Positions 51,568-61,165 of a stretch of 64,000 nucleotides of DNA are shown piece by piece; the stretch's first letter is position 1; each line of letters opens with the position of its first letter. The stretch spans positions 434,001-498,000 of the forward strand of contig NZ_CP150145.1 of the NCBI RefSeq assembly GCF_037963835.1, read 5' to 3'. The stretch is from Paenibacillus sp. FSL H8-0332 (lineage in GTDB: Bacteria > Bacillota > Bacilli > Paenibacillales > Paenibacillaceae). The position numbers and the translations under genes were made by a program. Under the pieces are notes generated by a model that saw only the letters and a list, made by a program, of their open reading frames with translations, did no database searches and was not told the DNA's origin.

Positions 51568-54500
51568 TTAGGATTTACCCTCAGTAGGTAATAAGAGTGG
51601 GTAGGCCCCTTCAATAATGTCGTGAATTACTACGTCAATTTGTCCAACCAAAGATACATATTCAATTAATTTATTAATTAAATTAAGCAAATCTATAACG
51701 TCATTTGGTGAAAAAACACTATGGGTAAAGTTATAAGAGTTAAATTTCATCCAAACGTTTTTAATGATATCATAACCAGCAATATTGATACTCTGAATGT
51801 AAGAAGGGCAGGGGATCTCAACTTTAGTTAATCCGTCCGTAAGAATTAAAATCTCTCGCTCTTCATCGAAAAGATGATCCAGGAGTTTTAATTTGAATCC
51901 CTCTGGAATTTCTGCCTGAATAGCTTCATAATCAAAGCCCATATGATTTGCTGGAAAGTAGTCTCGTTTTTCAAGTTCCGCTACCTGTTGTCCAAGCGAA
52001 CTTAATCGACGGAATACATCGGCATCATTAACAATAGGAATTCGTGGACGCATATCAGCACGATTTACTGTAAACAAAGCACCTTCAAACTCGTCCAGAT
52101 ATACTTGGGAGCAAAGAACGGCAAAAGTATAAAATACCATCTCCGTTGCTATATTATTTATAGGGACTGCTAATAATTGAGATAAGAGCACTCCCAATTT
52201 AGGATGAATATTGTTTTCTATAACTCTATTTCGTGTTCCCTTCACAGGATATTGGTTAAGGTAAATATAAGAATTGCCTCTTCTACATAAATCATTATCA
52301 GGGTGGTACCAACAAAAAGAAGCAAATTGTCTAAGCCTATCCTTTTGGTCTTTAGGGGAATGAGAAAGTGCAAATCCGATAGTTCCTTTTGCACTGAATG
52401 CAGCACTAATTTCGGGTCTTCTGCGAGTCCCACCACCACCAACTCGACTAAATTTGTGTAATAGGTCTTGCCATAAAAATGCTTTCATAGTCAAAAAAGG
52501 TCTAAAAGCATAATTTACAATATTGGCGTTAAGCAAAGTGTCAACGGCTTGCGGATCTCCGTGAGAAATCAATTCATTGGCAAAGAAACTTATCTCCTCG
52601 TCTTTAGGAGGTTTATCTTGATGCGCCATCCACTCTTTAGCAGCAGCGTTCCCCCGGAACATAATTTCCTTGCTTCTCCGTTTCAGCATAGGTGCTTTTA
52701 AGTGCGTGAAGATACTAGTTGGGGCTAGTTTTATACCAGAACAATATTGCTGAAAGATCGAAATCTCATCATTTTCGTTGCTTACAGGCCAAAATGAAGA
52801 ATAAATTTCATGATTAAAAGGTATCGATGGACATAAGCTATAACTAGCTTCGTCTATATCATGTTCAGTGAGCATTCCAAAAATTTCATCAGCACTTTTC
52901 GCAAGTGTTTTTGTTTTATCTGATTTTGCAAACCGGGAGAGATCATAGTACCTATATTTTTCTACTCCCAAAGTTTCCTCATAACGACGCGTTGCAAAAA
53001 GTATAGCTCGTCCTTGTTGGGTATTAAATAAACTATCTGAACGAATGCCGGCTCTTGCATCAGCATCTATCGATATAATCCACATATTAGAAAAATGTTC
53101 AATAATGTACTTTCTAGCAAACTTGTAAGAATCGGCTTCAAGAAAACTAGAGGGAACAATTAATGCTAAAACAGAATGATTTTGAGCAGTATCAAGTTTC
53201 TCACAGGCCCAACGCAAAAATTGTAAGTGAGGATTGTTAATTTGCTTTTGAATATTCTGGCGTAAATGACGTTTTTGAACCGGTGGTCTAAAATCATCCA
53301 TAAGGTCCAGGATTACAGAAAAATCATCTCCTGTGTTAATCTTCGATGAATCTGAGGATGGAGGGTTTCCAATGACAAGAGTTATAGGCCTTGAAGCTAT
53401 TTCGTAAGCTCTATTTAACTCATATCCCTCAACCGTAAGGGGGTTTACAGGCGTACCAAATAGGTAGTTGCTTAATGTGTTAGCTAGTAACAATTCATTG
53501 TGGGAACGTGATTCGTTAATCTCTGTATCAAGTATCGCCATTCGGTAATTCGCAAGCATATATGGAGCGGGTAATATTTCATAGCCGCACAGCAAGTAAG
53601 CTCCCTTTTTCGCATCGTTTCTTCTGATACTTTCAAGAAATGATCCAGTTCCACAACATGGATCAATAATTATGTTCCCGTCTGAAAAAATACTATTTCC
53701 TTCAAAAGAACGTTTTGTGATAGTTTCGGTAAATCTAACTATAAAGTCAGCTAGCTCAATGGGGGTATAAAACGCACCATAGTCAAAGCGAGAACGAGCA
53801 TCAAATTTAGACAAAAATAGTTCAAACAGCTTATGATAATCAGGATGTTGTCTTTGTTGTTCAGTCATGTGAACGAATGATAGGAAGCTTATACACTCAT
53901 CAGTCCAGGAAAGAATGAAACTACTCTCATCTTCTTGGTTATTTATATAATGAATGATAGTAAGGAATGGGCGAAGAACTTGTCCTTCCACAATTTCACG
54001 GGACAGGTACTCTCTAATTTTTCTTTCTTTTTCTACTGCTGAATCAGCATCAGTACATTCAACTCGATGTGCAAATAAAATTGTAAACATAATGACTTGA
54101 GCTGCAAAATCTGCAAACACACTGTCAAAACGCATATTAGAATCGTTATGGTTATAAACTAATTGTTTTAACCCATCTAACAAAATGATTGCATTTTTCT
54201 CCTCAGTATCCATTGCCTCATCTAATGGAATTGACGAAAAACGAAGTATTTCATCTGAGAGATAACGTGTTCTGATTGCAATTTGCTCCACCAAAGATCC
54301 TTCGTCATAATACTGAGGCGATGGTTCCGAAAAAAATCTACGCATCATGTGCTCGAATTCTATATTTGGAGTAATAGAAGACCAATCAGACTGAAGTATA
54401 AGCGATTTATCAATCAATGAAACAACTTTTGGTTTCATGCCATCAGTAAATGAGTAAACAAAGTCAATGCCATCAGTAATTATTAGCTTGTGTCCTAATG

Positions 54501-54825
54501 AAAGGTAACGATTAAATTGCTCTTCATACGGTGCAATATCAAAAGTATTCTGGCTTAAGCCCTTAGCTTCAATATATCCGTATACACCTAGAGTATTTCT
54601 GTCATGCATTCGCCAATCAGGCCTACCCATACGAGCTTGGTTCTTAGGTTCTAGTATAACTACAATATTTGGATTTCCGTTAAGAACAGTAGCCAGCTCT
54701 CTAAACATAGTATCCAAAGGAGGCCTGAAAGAGAGCTCGGCAGTATGTTGATTACCTGATAATGAGTCTTGATAATCTTGTTGGAGGCTTGATAAATATT
54801 TTTTAATAATTACCTGATAAGACAC
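51568..54825 (-). CDS. large restriction enzyme with N6-methylase fold (type IIG/I-like)
   Basis: This 1085-aa protein has an N-terminal PD-(D/E)xK nuclease-like motif (RPDW with D70, then YIEAK with E86/K88). Next come a helical linker and a gamma-type methylase domain with YTPIELADFIV, motif I IDPCCGTGSFL (near 388) and motif IV NPPS (near 490). A long C-terminal part probably forms the target-recognition domain. The usual motif IV is NPP(Y/F/W); Ser here suggests weak or no N6A methylation. It overlaps the first m5C methyltransferase gene by 23 bases. It probably cuts DNA that the two m5C enzymes leave unmethylated. Codons are strongly AT-rich. Confidence 0.78.
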   Translation of the reverse strand: MSYQVIIKKYLSSLQQDYQDSLSGNQHTAELSFRPPLDTMFRELATVLNGNPNIVVILEPKNQARMGRPDWRMHDRNTLGVYGYIEAKGLSQNTFDIAPYEEQFNRYLSLGHKLIITDGIDFVYSFTDGMKPKVVSLIDKSLILQSDWSSITPNIEFEHMMRRFFSEPSPQYYDEGSLVEQIAIRTRYLSDEILRFSSIPLDEAMDTEEKNAIILLDGLKQLVYNHNDSNMRFDSVFADFAAQVIMFTILFAHRVECTDADSAVEKERKIREYLSREIVEGQVLRPFLTIIHYINNQEDESSFILSWTDECISFLSFVHMTEQQRQHPDYHKLFELFLSKFDARSRFDYGAFYTPIELADFIVRFTETITKRSFEGNSIFSDGNIIIDPCCGTGSFLESIRRNDAKKGAYLLCGYEILPAPYMLANYRMAILDTEINESRSHNELLLANTLSNYLFGTPVNPLTVEGYELNRAYEIASRPITLVIGNPPSSDSSKINTGDDFSVILDLMDDFRPPVQKRHLRQNIQKQINNPHLQFLRWACEKLDTAQNHSVLALIVPSSFLEADSYKFARKYIIEHFSNMWIISIDADARAGIRSDSLFNTQQGRAILFATRRYEETLGVEKYRYYDLSRFAKSDKTKTLAKSADEIFGMLTEHDIDEASYSLCPSIPFNHEIYSSFWPVSNENDEISIFQQYCSGIKLAPTSIFTHLKAPMLKRRSKEIMFRGNAAAKEWMAHQDKPPKDEEISFFANELISHGDPQAVDTLLNANIVNYAFRPFLTMKAFLWQDLLHKFSRVGGGGTRRRPEISAAFSAKGTIGFALSHSPKDQKDRLRQFASFCWYHPDNDLCRRGNSYIYLNQYPVKGTRNRVIENNIHPKLGVLLSQLLAVPINNIATEMVFYTFAVLCSQVYLDEFEGALFTVNRADMRPRIPIVNDADVFRRLSSLGQQVAELEKRDYFPANHMGFDYEAIQAEIPEGFKLKLLDHLFDEEREILILTDGLTKVEIPCPSYIQSINIAGYDIIKNVWMKFNSYNFTHSVFSPNDVIDLLNLINKLIEYVSLVGQIDVVIHDIIEGAYPLLLPTEGKS

Positions 54826-55879
54826 AAGCTTTTACCTCTTTTCTAAGGTAATATTCTATAATGCTTCCACCAATTATTTTTGCGAGTGTTGGAGGGACTG
54901 CATTTCCTATCTGTCGAGCAATTTCAACTTTTGTACCAGAAAACTTATAATCGATTGGGAAAGTCTGCAATAAAGCTCCTTCACAAAGTGATATGCTCCT
55001 CAATTGCTCTGGGTGGCCGAACATTCCCCGAGTGAAGCTATCAAAACGTGCTGTAATAGTAGGTGCTACATCGTCCCATGACATTCTGCCATATACATTT
55101 CGGTGGCCTATAATTGCACTATCGATCCGATGACAATCTGCCAATAAATCATCAGGTAGGTGATCACGTCCCTGGCCTTGTTTCAATACCATGAGGCGTT
55201 GAATATTTTTATCAGAAAGTCGATCTCTCCTGTGATGAAGGTAGTCAGGGTGAGTAGTTCCATCTTTTGGGGGCTCGGGTAAGAACTCTATTGTTTCACG
55301 TACTGTCTGCCGTTTGCCCGTTGGTTTTGGGAAAGTATACTCTGAGCCTATATCTCGTCTTTCTCCAACCAAAATAATGCGCTTCCTGCGTTGAGGTATG
55401 CCATAGTCTTCTGCATTTATAAGTTCCTTATGAATTACATAGCCGATGTCCTCCATATGGCGTATCAGTTCAGTAAGAGTTGCTTTACCTCGTTTTCCTT
55501 GTAGGCCTGATACATTCTCCATTACGAAGAACATTGGTCGAACTTCGTCGATGAGGCTTCCGTATTGAAGAACAAGATCATTTCTGCTGTCAAGATCTTC
55601 GCCAATACGTTGAACGGAAAACCCTTGACATGGTGGCCCGCCTGCGAGTAAAAAGAGTTCACCTTGTCTTAAACCGATCTCGTTTAACAACCGTCCTCCG
55701 AGCATATCCTTTATGTCTGCACTTATCGCAGGGTGTGAGAAGTATTTGTTATTATTATTAATTGTATCGATACATTTAGATTCAATATCAAAACTAAGTA
55801 GTACTTCAAGTCCGGCCTGCTGAAGACCTAATGATAGGCCTCCTGCACCTGAAAAGCTATCAACACAAGTTAACCGCAT
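54803..55879 (-). CDS. DNA (cytosine-5) methyltransferase 1
   Basis: This 358-aa enzyme has motif I DSFSGAGGLSLG, motif IV GGPPCQGFS with catalytic Cys, motif VI ENV, motif VIII QRRKRIILVG and motif X RQIGNAVPP, all in canonical order. ATG 55879 has a poly-G ribosome site (AAAAGGGGGGG) four bases upstream. It overlaps the upstream methyltransferase gene by 20 bases and the restriction gene downstream. It should methylate one strand or one version of the recognition site. Confidence 0.93.
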   Translation of the reverse strand: MRLTCVDSFSGAGGLSLGLQQAGLEVLLSFDIESKCIDTINNNNKYFSHPAISADIKDMLGGRLLNEIGLRQGELFLLAGGPPCQGFSVQRIGEDLDSRNDLVLQYGSLIDEVRPMFFVMENVSGLQGKRGKATLTELIRHMEDIGYVIHKELINAEDYGIPQRRKRIILVGERRDIGSEYTFPKPTGKRQTVRETIEFLPEPPKDGTTHPDYLHHRRDRLSDKNIQRLMVLKQGQGRDHLPDDLLADCHRIDSAIIGHRNVYGRMSWDDVAPTITARFDSFTRGMFGHPEQLRSISLCEGALLQTFPIDYKFSGTKVEIARQIGNAVPPTLAKIIGGSIIEYYLRKEVKACVLSGNY

Positions 55880-57182
55880 TTTTGCCCCCCCTTTTACTTT
55901 TAACATCTGAAATAACATTCGAGTAAGAATTGCTCACGGGTAAATCTTGAGGTTGAATACCAGCACTTAATTGAGCTTCGGTTGGTTCACATGAAAGAAA
56001 TTCAATCAAAACGCTTGACGCAATGCCGCATGACATAAGCGGAGGGACAGCTTCTCCAATTTGACGGTAAATGTCATCAAATTTCCCTTCGAATGTAAAA
56101 CCGTCTGGGAAACTCTGAAGGCGAGCAGCTTCTCTTGCGGTAATCCCTCTATCTTGAACAGGATGTGTAAATCGTCCGCTTGCAGGATTCCGGGCATAAT
56201 GAGTAATTGTAATAGAAGGTTTATCCCAACTAAGTCTTCCGTAAACATCTGAAAATCCTTTAATCCTAGTTAAGCTCTCCGGGCCAATTCCTTGGGGTAA
56301 TTTACCGCCATCATGAGGCACCTTCCTAATTATTTCGAGAGTACTTGGCTTATGGGCAACAGCCTTATGCATCCAATCTTCTTGGGATGTTTCACCCGCA
56401 GCAATTGTACTTAAGGAACTTATTGCATCTCGTACGGTCTTAAATGAATCTGGTGTATATATGCCCTCAGGCAACAAAAATTCTTTTTTCATTCCAATAA
56501 CGATCGATCTAAAACGTGCCTGGGGCACACCAAATTCGGCTGCATTGTGAATGTGTTGCTTTACTGTATAACCTGCATCAAGAAAAGTTGATCTAGCTTT
56601 ACTGAAATATTTCCAATACTTATTAGATAGAAATTCAGGGACATTTTCCATGATAAAGACGGCGGGATTCACTTCTGAAACAATACGAGAGAAAGCCACT
56701 ACTAGGTTATTTCTATCATCGTCTTCCTCATCCCATCGTGTTTTTCTATGAGAGGAGAATCCCTGACATGGAGCACAACCAATTAGTATTGTTGGAAGTT
56801 TAGGATTAAAATCTATACTTTCTAAAAAGCTCCTAATACTATTTTTATTTTTAGAAATTTCAAGAATATCTTCATTTATTAATGGGGTTCCATAGTTTTT
56901 ACTATAACTAGCGGCAGACATTGAATTAATATCGCAACCTCCAAGAAAACGGAAAACTGGGTAAAGACGGTTTATTGCAGCGAATCCGAGAGAAGTTCCT
57001 CCTGCACCGCTAAAAAAGTCAAGTACTTGAATAGGGTTAAGGGCTGTCTCGCCAATACTCAGCGGTTCAAAATTCTGCAACTCTCTTTCGCATTCTTTAA
57101 ACAAGATAGTCTTATAATCCCTGTAATCTTCTGAACCAACAGGTTTGGAAATTGCTTTATGAAGTAATTCTTGTGTTTGCAT
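55860..57182 (-). CDS. DNA (cytosine-5) methyltransferase 2
   Basis: This 440-aa enzyme has motif I LDFFSGAGGTSLG after a ~55-residue N-terminal extension, motif IV GCAPCQGFSSHR, MENVPEFL, motif VIII QARFRSIVIG and motif X RQIGEAVPP (Glu for the usual Asn). It is clearly diverged from methyltransferase 1, so the two probably recognise different sequences or opposite strands of an asymmetric site. ATG 57182 is seven bases after GAGG. It is first gene of the restriction operon. Confidence 0.92.
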   Translation of the reverse strand: MQTQELLHKAISKPVGSEDYRDYKTILFKECERELQNFEPLSIGETALNPIQVLDFFSGAGGTSLGFAAINRLYPVFRFLGGCDINSMSAASYSKNYGTPLINEDILEISKNKNSIRSFLESIDFNPKLPTILIGCAPCQGFSSHRKTRWDEEDDDRNNLVVAFSRIVSEVNPAVFIMENVPEFLSNKYWKYFSKARSTFLDAGYTVKQHIHNAAEFGVPQARFRSIVIGMKKEFLLPEGIYTPDSFKTVRDAISSLSTIAAGETSQEDWMHKAVAHKPSTLEIIRKVPHDGGKLPQGIGPESLTRIKGFSDVYGRLSWDKPSITITHYARNPASGRFTHPVQDRGITAREAARLQSFPDGFTFEGKFDDIYRQIGEAVPPLMSCGIASSVLIEFLSCEPTEAQLSAGIQPQDLPVSNSYSNVISDVKSKRGGKNAVNLC

Positions 57183-57973
57183 ATTCACACCTCAAAGAAA
57201 CTTTATTTATTATTAATAGTGGGCAAACTTAAAACTTTAGTTTTAGCAACTTATGCTAACTTTTAACGTGAACTTTCTCTGGTTTAGTGCGAGAATTCTC
57301 TCTGTACTTAACTTTCATTAATACCAGAGTATTTGATCCTTATTAACAAGTTTTCTTGTGATTATTATACAAGACTTTGACTTGTATTTTAATGTTTAAT
57401 GAAAATTTAAAATGAATTAAATTTGATCTCTTATGAAATGATCAAAGGGAAAACATGTTTATTTTGGGTTTTATAAATTAGTTGAAAACATAGATTTAAG
57501 TCCAATCCACCCAATAGAAAACGCTTTTTTGATATACGTACTCTCTAGGATCTAGACCTTATGAAAATCTTCTTACATTACGCCCCTTTTTTATGAACGT
57601 ACAACGACATTTTATTAACTTGTACAATTATAGCATACATATGTTCGTATCAAAAGGGGAGATGAATAGGTATGATTTTCAATATATAAGATGTATAAAG
57701 CGATTATTTGGCTATGAAGCCTTTTGAAATCATAGGAGTTGTAAAGTTATCCATGTAGGTCAATCGATTTGTTATGCTGAATAACTAATTATATCAAATT
57801 AAGTATTTTTGGGAAAATATCTCATTTTCAAGGCGTGAAAATGAACAAATCAAATGACTATAGCTATGAAAAAAGAGCAAATAGAATTCTTAAAGAAGGA
57901 ATATATTTGCCTCAATGTTGAAAGATTAAATCAGTATTTTTAATTCTGCAGTAAACAGTAAGTAGAGTTATCT
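57183..57973. other. 790-bp AT-rich non-coding region with SOS-box-like site
   Basis: No protein with RBS and recognisable content is seen. CATACATATGTTCG at 57635-57648 matches the Bacillus LexA/DinR box CGAACATATGTTCG at 12 of 14 positions. Two short frames follow it on the plus strand (from 57663 and 57841; 21 and 26 codons) without good ribosome sites. The region must include the promoter of the restriction operon. Confidence 0.4.
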
Positions 57974-58228
57974 TTATTTCTTTTCACTATCTCCCAACAA
58001 CTCCCCAACCGAAACCTCCAGTGCTTTCGCAACAGCCACCACTTCATAATCCTGTACAAGCCTATGTTGACCTTCCAATCTTGATAAACTGGTCGGGCTA
58101 ATGTCCAATCCAAAGGTTTGTAACCGAGCAAGAAAATCTTTCTGCTTCATTTTATTAGCTTTGCGAATTGATACAACTCGGCTCCCAATGATGTTTTTGT
58201 CACCAGGGGGCTCTTTGCGATGTCTCAT
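57974..58228 (-). CDS. XRE-family regulator
   Basis: This 84-aa single-domain DNA-binding protein has IGSRVVSIRKANKMKQKDFLARLQ and SPTSLSRLEGQHRLVQDYEVVAVAKAL, a Cro/CI-type helix-turn-helix. GAGGTGAC lies ahead of the ATG. Small XRE proteins often control restriction-modification genes (C proteins), and this gene lies upstream of the methyltransferase operon in the same direction, about 800 bases away. The link is inferred from position. Confidence 0.8.
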   Translation of the reverse strand: MRHRKEPPGDKNIIGSRVVSIRKANKMKQKDFLARLQTFGLDISPTSLSRLEGQHRLVQDYEVVAVAKALEVSVGELLGDSEKK

Positions 58229-58379
58229 TTCCGTGTCACCTCACAATTTAACTGAATTGTATGCGAGGTAGGAGTTGTTTTAATGCGAATATCGAATTAA
58301 AATAAAATAAACCGATAAACGCATTAAAAATTTTATACATCGTCTACAACTATAGCTTTGCCAGAAAGGTGAGGATGCA

Positions 58380-58877
58380 ATGCACAATTTAATGCACAAG
58401 TACGAGGAGGAGAAGCGCAAGTTGGACGAACTCGGGCAGCAACTAATGGAGCAAGGAATTCCGTTAAGCACCAATGAGGCACTTCAGACTCAGAGTCGTA
58501 AAGTGGATGAACTTATTAATCGGATGTATCACGAGAAGAACGGATATTCAGAGAGTTTGCTTTTAAACTTCTGTTCTGGGGGAGATGCAGTGAGTTTTCC
58601 GGCATGGTTTATACAGACGATTCAGGGACGCTTAGACGAAGTGACTGCACAAATAGAATATCAGTCGGAGCCTAGACAAGCTTTTGAAGAAGAGAACGAG
58701 GCGTTTCAGGCGTTGTTCGACTCCATAGATATTGCACGTATGCCGCAATTTGAGGATTGGGAGAATAAGCTTCAATTAAAGCAAGCCGTTCTTAATGAAC
58801 GTCTATATCTACAGGGGCTCAAGGATGGAATGCAGCTTGCAAATGCCTTTACTGCTCCTTCTGTTCTCTCGGAATAA
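58380..58877 (+). CDS. Spo0E-type phosphatase fused to a second helical domain
   Basis: This 165-aa protein has an N-terminal ~55 residues matching Spo0E-like aspartyl-phosphate phosphatases (KYEEEKRKLDELGQQLMEQG, SRKVDELINRMYH with the signature SxxxD). These dephosphorylate Spo0A~P and delay sporulation. The C-terminal ~90 residues form a separate helical region (FEEENEAFQALFDSI, LNERLYLQGLKDGMQLANA) like small Firmicute proteins of unknown function. Free Spo0E proteins are usually about 50-90 aa, so the fusion is unusual. GAGG is just ahead of ATG 58380. Confidence 0.75.
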   Translation: MHNLMHKYEEEKRKLDELGQQLMEQGIPLSTNEALQTQSRKVDELINRMYHEKNGYSESLLLNFCSGGDAVSFPAWFIQTIQGRLDEVTAQIEYQSEPRQAFEEENEAFQALFDSIDIARMPQFEDWENKLQLKQAVLNERLYLQGLKDGMQLANAFTAPSVLSE

Positions 58878-59019
58878 GATACGATAAAAATATAAGCTTA
58901 CACATGTTTGGGCTGTTCACGCGACAGTCCTTTTCTTATGCTCACTAATGGAAGGGAATCCTTCCCATATTGTCGAATTACCATATATATTGTAAATCCA
59001 GAGGATGTGAGGTTGGGCT

Positions 59020-59706
59020 ATGTTTGAGGCATTAAGGGCACTCTTCCGAAAATCAGATTCTAAGCCGCCACAGGCATTACATAAGGCACATACTCCAAAG
59101 GCTAAGCCCAAGGTTGCTCCCACCCGAATTGGTCAGCTAGGCGAGCATAAAGTTAACATTCAGCTTGACCAGCTACCTAAGGACTGTAAATTCTTAAGCG
59201 ATCTGCTGCTCCCTAATCCCAAATCTAGAACAGGCTACGCCCAGATTGATCATGTTGTTATTTCCCCATATTGCGTATTTGTTATTGAGACGAAAAACTA
59301 CATTGGAGAAATTAAAGGTGGGCGGGCGGATCAGCAATGGTCGGTGAGTAACCGGTATAAGATGTATAATCCGCTGAAGCAGAACTATGGGCATATCAAG
59401 GCCATTGAGAGTCTGCTAAAAGATGTAGCTGCCGTAAAATACATCTCTATGATTTCATTCACGATGAGATGTCGCTTCAGTATTGACCCGGAGCTACGGA
59501 AGATTCACTCGGACGAAATGGTTGTGTATGATGTGGAATTAAGTGAGTTTATCTCTAGGAAGCTGATCAGTTTGAAGTTGGGGAACCCTGAGCCTCCTAT
59601 TTCTGCGGCACTGGCCCAAACTATATATGATTATTTGGTCCAGGCCAACATCACCGATGCTGAGATTCGTAAGCTTCATGTGGACAAAATCAAGAAAAGG
59701 AGCTGA
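59020..59706 (+). CDS. NERD-domain protein
   Basis: This 228-aa protein has the nuclease-related domain GQLGEHKVNIQLDQL, QIDHVVISPYCVFVIETKNYIGEI with D and ETK as the PD-(D/E)xK-like core, and QNYGHIKAIESLLKD. The N-terminus is short and basic with many Pro/Lys. NERD proteins are putative nucleases found in mobile and stress contexts. GATGTGAGG precedes the ATG. The MazG-like gene follows within 5 bases. Confidence 0.88.
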   Translation: MFEALRALFRKSDSKPPQALHKAHTPKAKPKVAPTRIGQLGEHKVNIQLDQLPKDCKFLSDLLLPNPKSRTGYAQIDHVVISPYCVFVIETKNYIGEIKGGRADQQWSVSNRYKMYNPLKQNYGHIKAIESLLKDVAAVKYISMISFTMRCRFSIDPELRKIHSDEMVVYDVELSEFISRKLISLKLGNPEPPISAALAQTIYDYLVQANITDAEIRKLHVDKIKKRS

Positions 59707-59711
59707 ATGAA

Positions 59712-60035
59712 ATGACGATCTACAACAAGCTTGTTCGCGACAAAATCCCTGAGATTATTCAAGAGTCGGGTAAGGACTGTAATTGCATAACGTTGGAGTA
59801 CGAATCCTATGTTTCTGAATTGAAAAAGAAGCTTCGTGAAGAGGTAGAAGAGTATAATCAAGCTGCTGGTGATGCAGAGGCGGTGGAAGAGCTGGCCGAT
59901 ATCCTTGAGGTGGTTCATGCTCTTGCTCAAATACATAAGATCCTGCCTGAAGATCTAGAGAAGGTAAGGGCAAAGAAAGCTGAGGAACGTGGAGGCTTTG
60001 CAGATCGAACTTTTCTAATTGAAGTGACGGAGTAG
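59712..60035 (+). CDS. MazG-like nucleoside triphosphate pyrophosphohydrolase
   Basis: This 107-aa all-alpha protein begins YNKLVRDKIPEIIQESGK and has the metal-binding ExxE...ExxD pattern LREEVEEYNQA and EELADILEVVHAL. Family members hydrolyse (d)NTPs or phosphoribosyl-ATP to the monophosphate. It follows the NERD gene by 5 bases with GGAG as RBS, so the two are co-expressed. Its natural substrate is unknown; nucleotide housekeeping or a defence role are both possible. Confidence 0.85.
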   Translation: MTIYNKLVRDKIPEIIQESGKDCNCITLEYESYVSELKKKLREEVEEYNQAAGDAEAVEELADILEVVHALAQIHKILPEDLEKVRAKKAEERGGFADRTFLIEVTE

Positions 60036-60089
60036 ACACTAGGCATTTAATTCTATTCAAATTATTCACGACAAAGGGAGAGAACAATT

Positions 60090-60926
60090 ATGAATGATCG
60101 CCATCATCCATTCTTTCGGCTGGCTATGAAAACCTTGATTATGCTGCTGTGCGCCGGTCTGTTGCCGGTCATATATACGGCGGCTCCGGCGCAGGCCGCA
60201 CCGGTAGTGGGGAACCAGATTAGTCCGCTGCTGATCAATAGCCAATATGTGCTGTTTCCAGGTAAGCTGGCGCCCTATATACAGGCAGGCAAATTGATGG
60301 TACCTGTCCGTGCGTTCGCAGGTGCGCTGGGTGCACAGCTGACGTATGATGCCGTCACAAAGAGCACCACGGTATCGCTTCTTGGGGAGAGTGTGGGGAA
60401 ACTGCGGGCCGGACAGGCCACTGCGGTAACCAAAGACGGCAGTACAATAGCGCTGGGGACATCCCCACAACTGCTGGAAGGCGTACTGTTTGCGCCCATG
60501 AACCCGATCCTCACTGGGCTAAAGAAGGTGAAATGGGAGAACATGTATAAGGTGCTCAGACTCAAAGTACTGATAGTGCAGGGCCGGGGAGATACGGAAT
60601 TGCCGCAGGCCAAGTCTTGGCAGAGCGTGACCCCGTTTGGAGATTTGGGAGGGGAGCACCACAATCCCTTTTATCCGACACTACTGACGCAGTCTGCTGA
60701 TAGCAAGGGCTTCCGGCTGAGTCTCAGTGTGATTAATGCTTCCGGGTTTGTCATTCCCAAGGGTGCTTCCCGCTTGGAGTTGGTCGCTGTGGACAGCCAA
60801 GGACAGGCCGTAGTCCGGCAGCTTCCCGGGCCTTCGCAGCCGACTCCCAAGGCAGGAGCCTTGTCATTCACGATTAATGTGCCCACAGCGCCGGATTATG
60901 TGATTTTTAATTCACGGATTGAGTAA
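60090..60926 (+). CDS. secreted copper-amine-oxidase-N domain protein
   Basis: This 278-aa protein has a signal peptide (about 1-36, ending APAQAA). The copper amine oxidase N-terminal-like domain (about 60-150: LMVPVRAFAGALGAQLTYDAVTKSTTV) is an abundant surface/stalk domain in Paenibacillus. A C-terminal beta domain (about 190-278) may mediate binding. GGGAGAG precedes the ATG. The oxidase catalytic domain is absent, so it is not an enzyme of that family. Confidence 0.82.
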   Translation: MNDRHHPFFRLAMKTLIMLLCAGLLPVIYTAAPAQAAPVVGNQISPLLINSQYVLFPGKLAPYIQAGKLMVPVRAFAGALGAQLTYDAVTKSTTVSLLGESVGKLRAGQATAVTKDGSTIALGTSPQLLEGVLFAPMNPILTGLKKVKWENMYKVLRLKVLIVQGRGDTELPQAKSWQSVTPFGDLGGEHHNPFYPTLLTQSADSKGFRLSLSVINASGFVIPKGASRLELVAVDSQGQAVVRQLPGPSQPTPKAGALSFTINVPTAPDYVIFNSRIE

Positions 60927-61009
60927 AGAAAACAAGGAGGCCAGGCACGGAAGAGTGGGCTCGGGCTAATGAGAAATTCTAAGAGAGCGGTGCAATAGGC
61001 AGGAGAAAG

Positions 61010-61080
61010 TATAATAAAAAGAGAGCCGTGCTGGTAACACGACTCTCGGAGCAATAGCCGTTTATAAGGGCGGCGGCTTC
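61010..61080. ncRNA. structured RNA repeat copy B
   Basis: The GAGAGCCGTG...CACGACTCTC hairpin (from 61021) and the GCCG...GGGCGGC stem repeat those at 21380. On the minus strand the first hairpin is followed by TTTTTATT and would be a terminator; on the plus strand TATAAT at 61010 precedes it. Direction is therefore open. No ORF. Confidence 0.5.
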
Positions 61081-61165
61081 TAAAGGTTATCCATTGAAAT
61101 AGGACGCTTACCGTTGGCCGGGGTGGCCTGATTCTTTTTGTGGAAAGAGAGAATCAACACAACCA

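Noticed and set aside
51568-57182. BREX or DISARM defence system
   Set aside because: No PglZ, BrxC, DrmA/B or helicase genes; only nuclease/methylase, two m5C methyltransferases and vsr.
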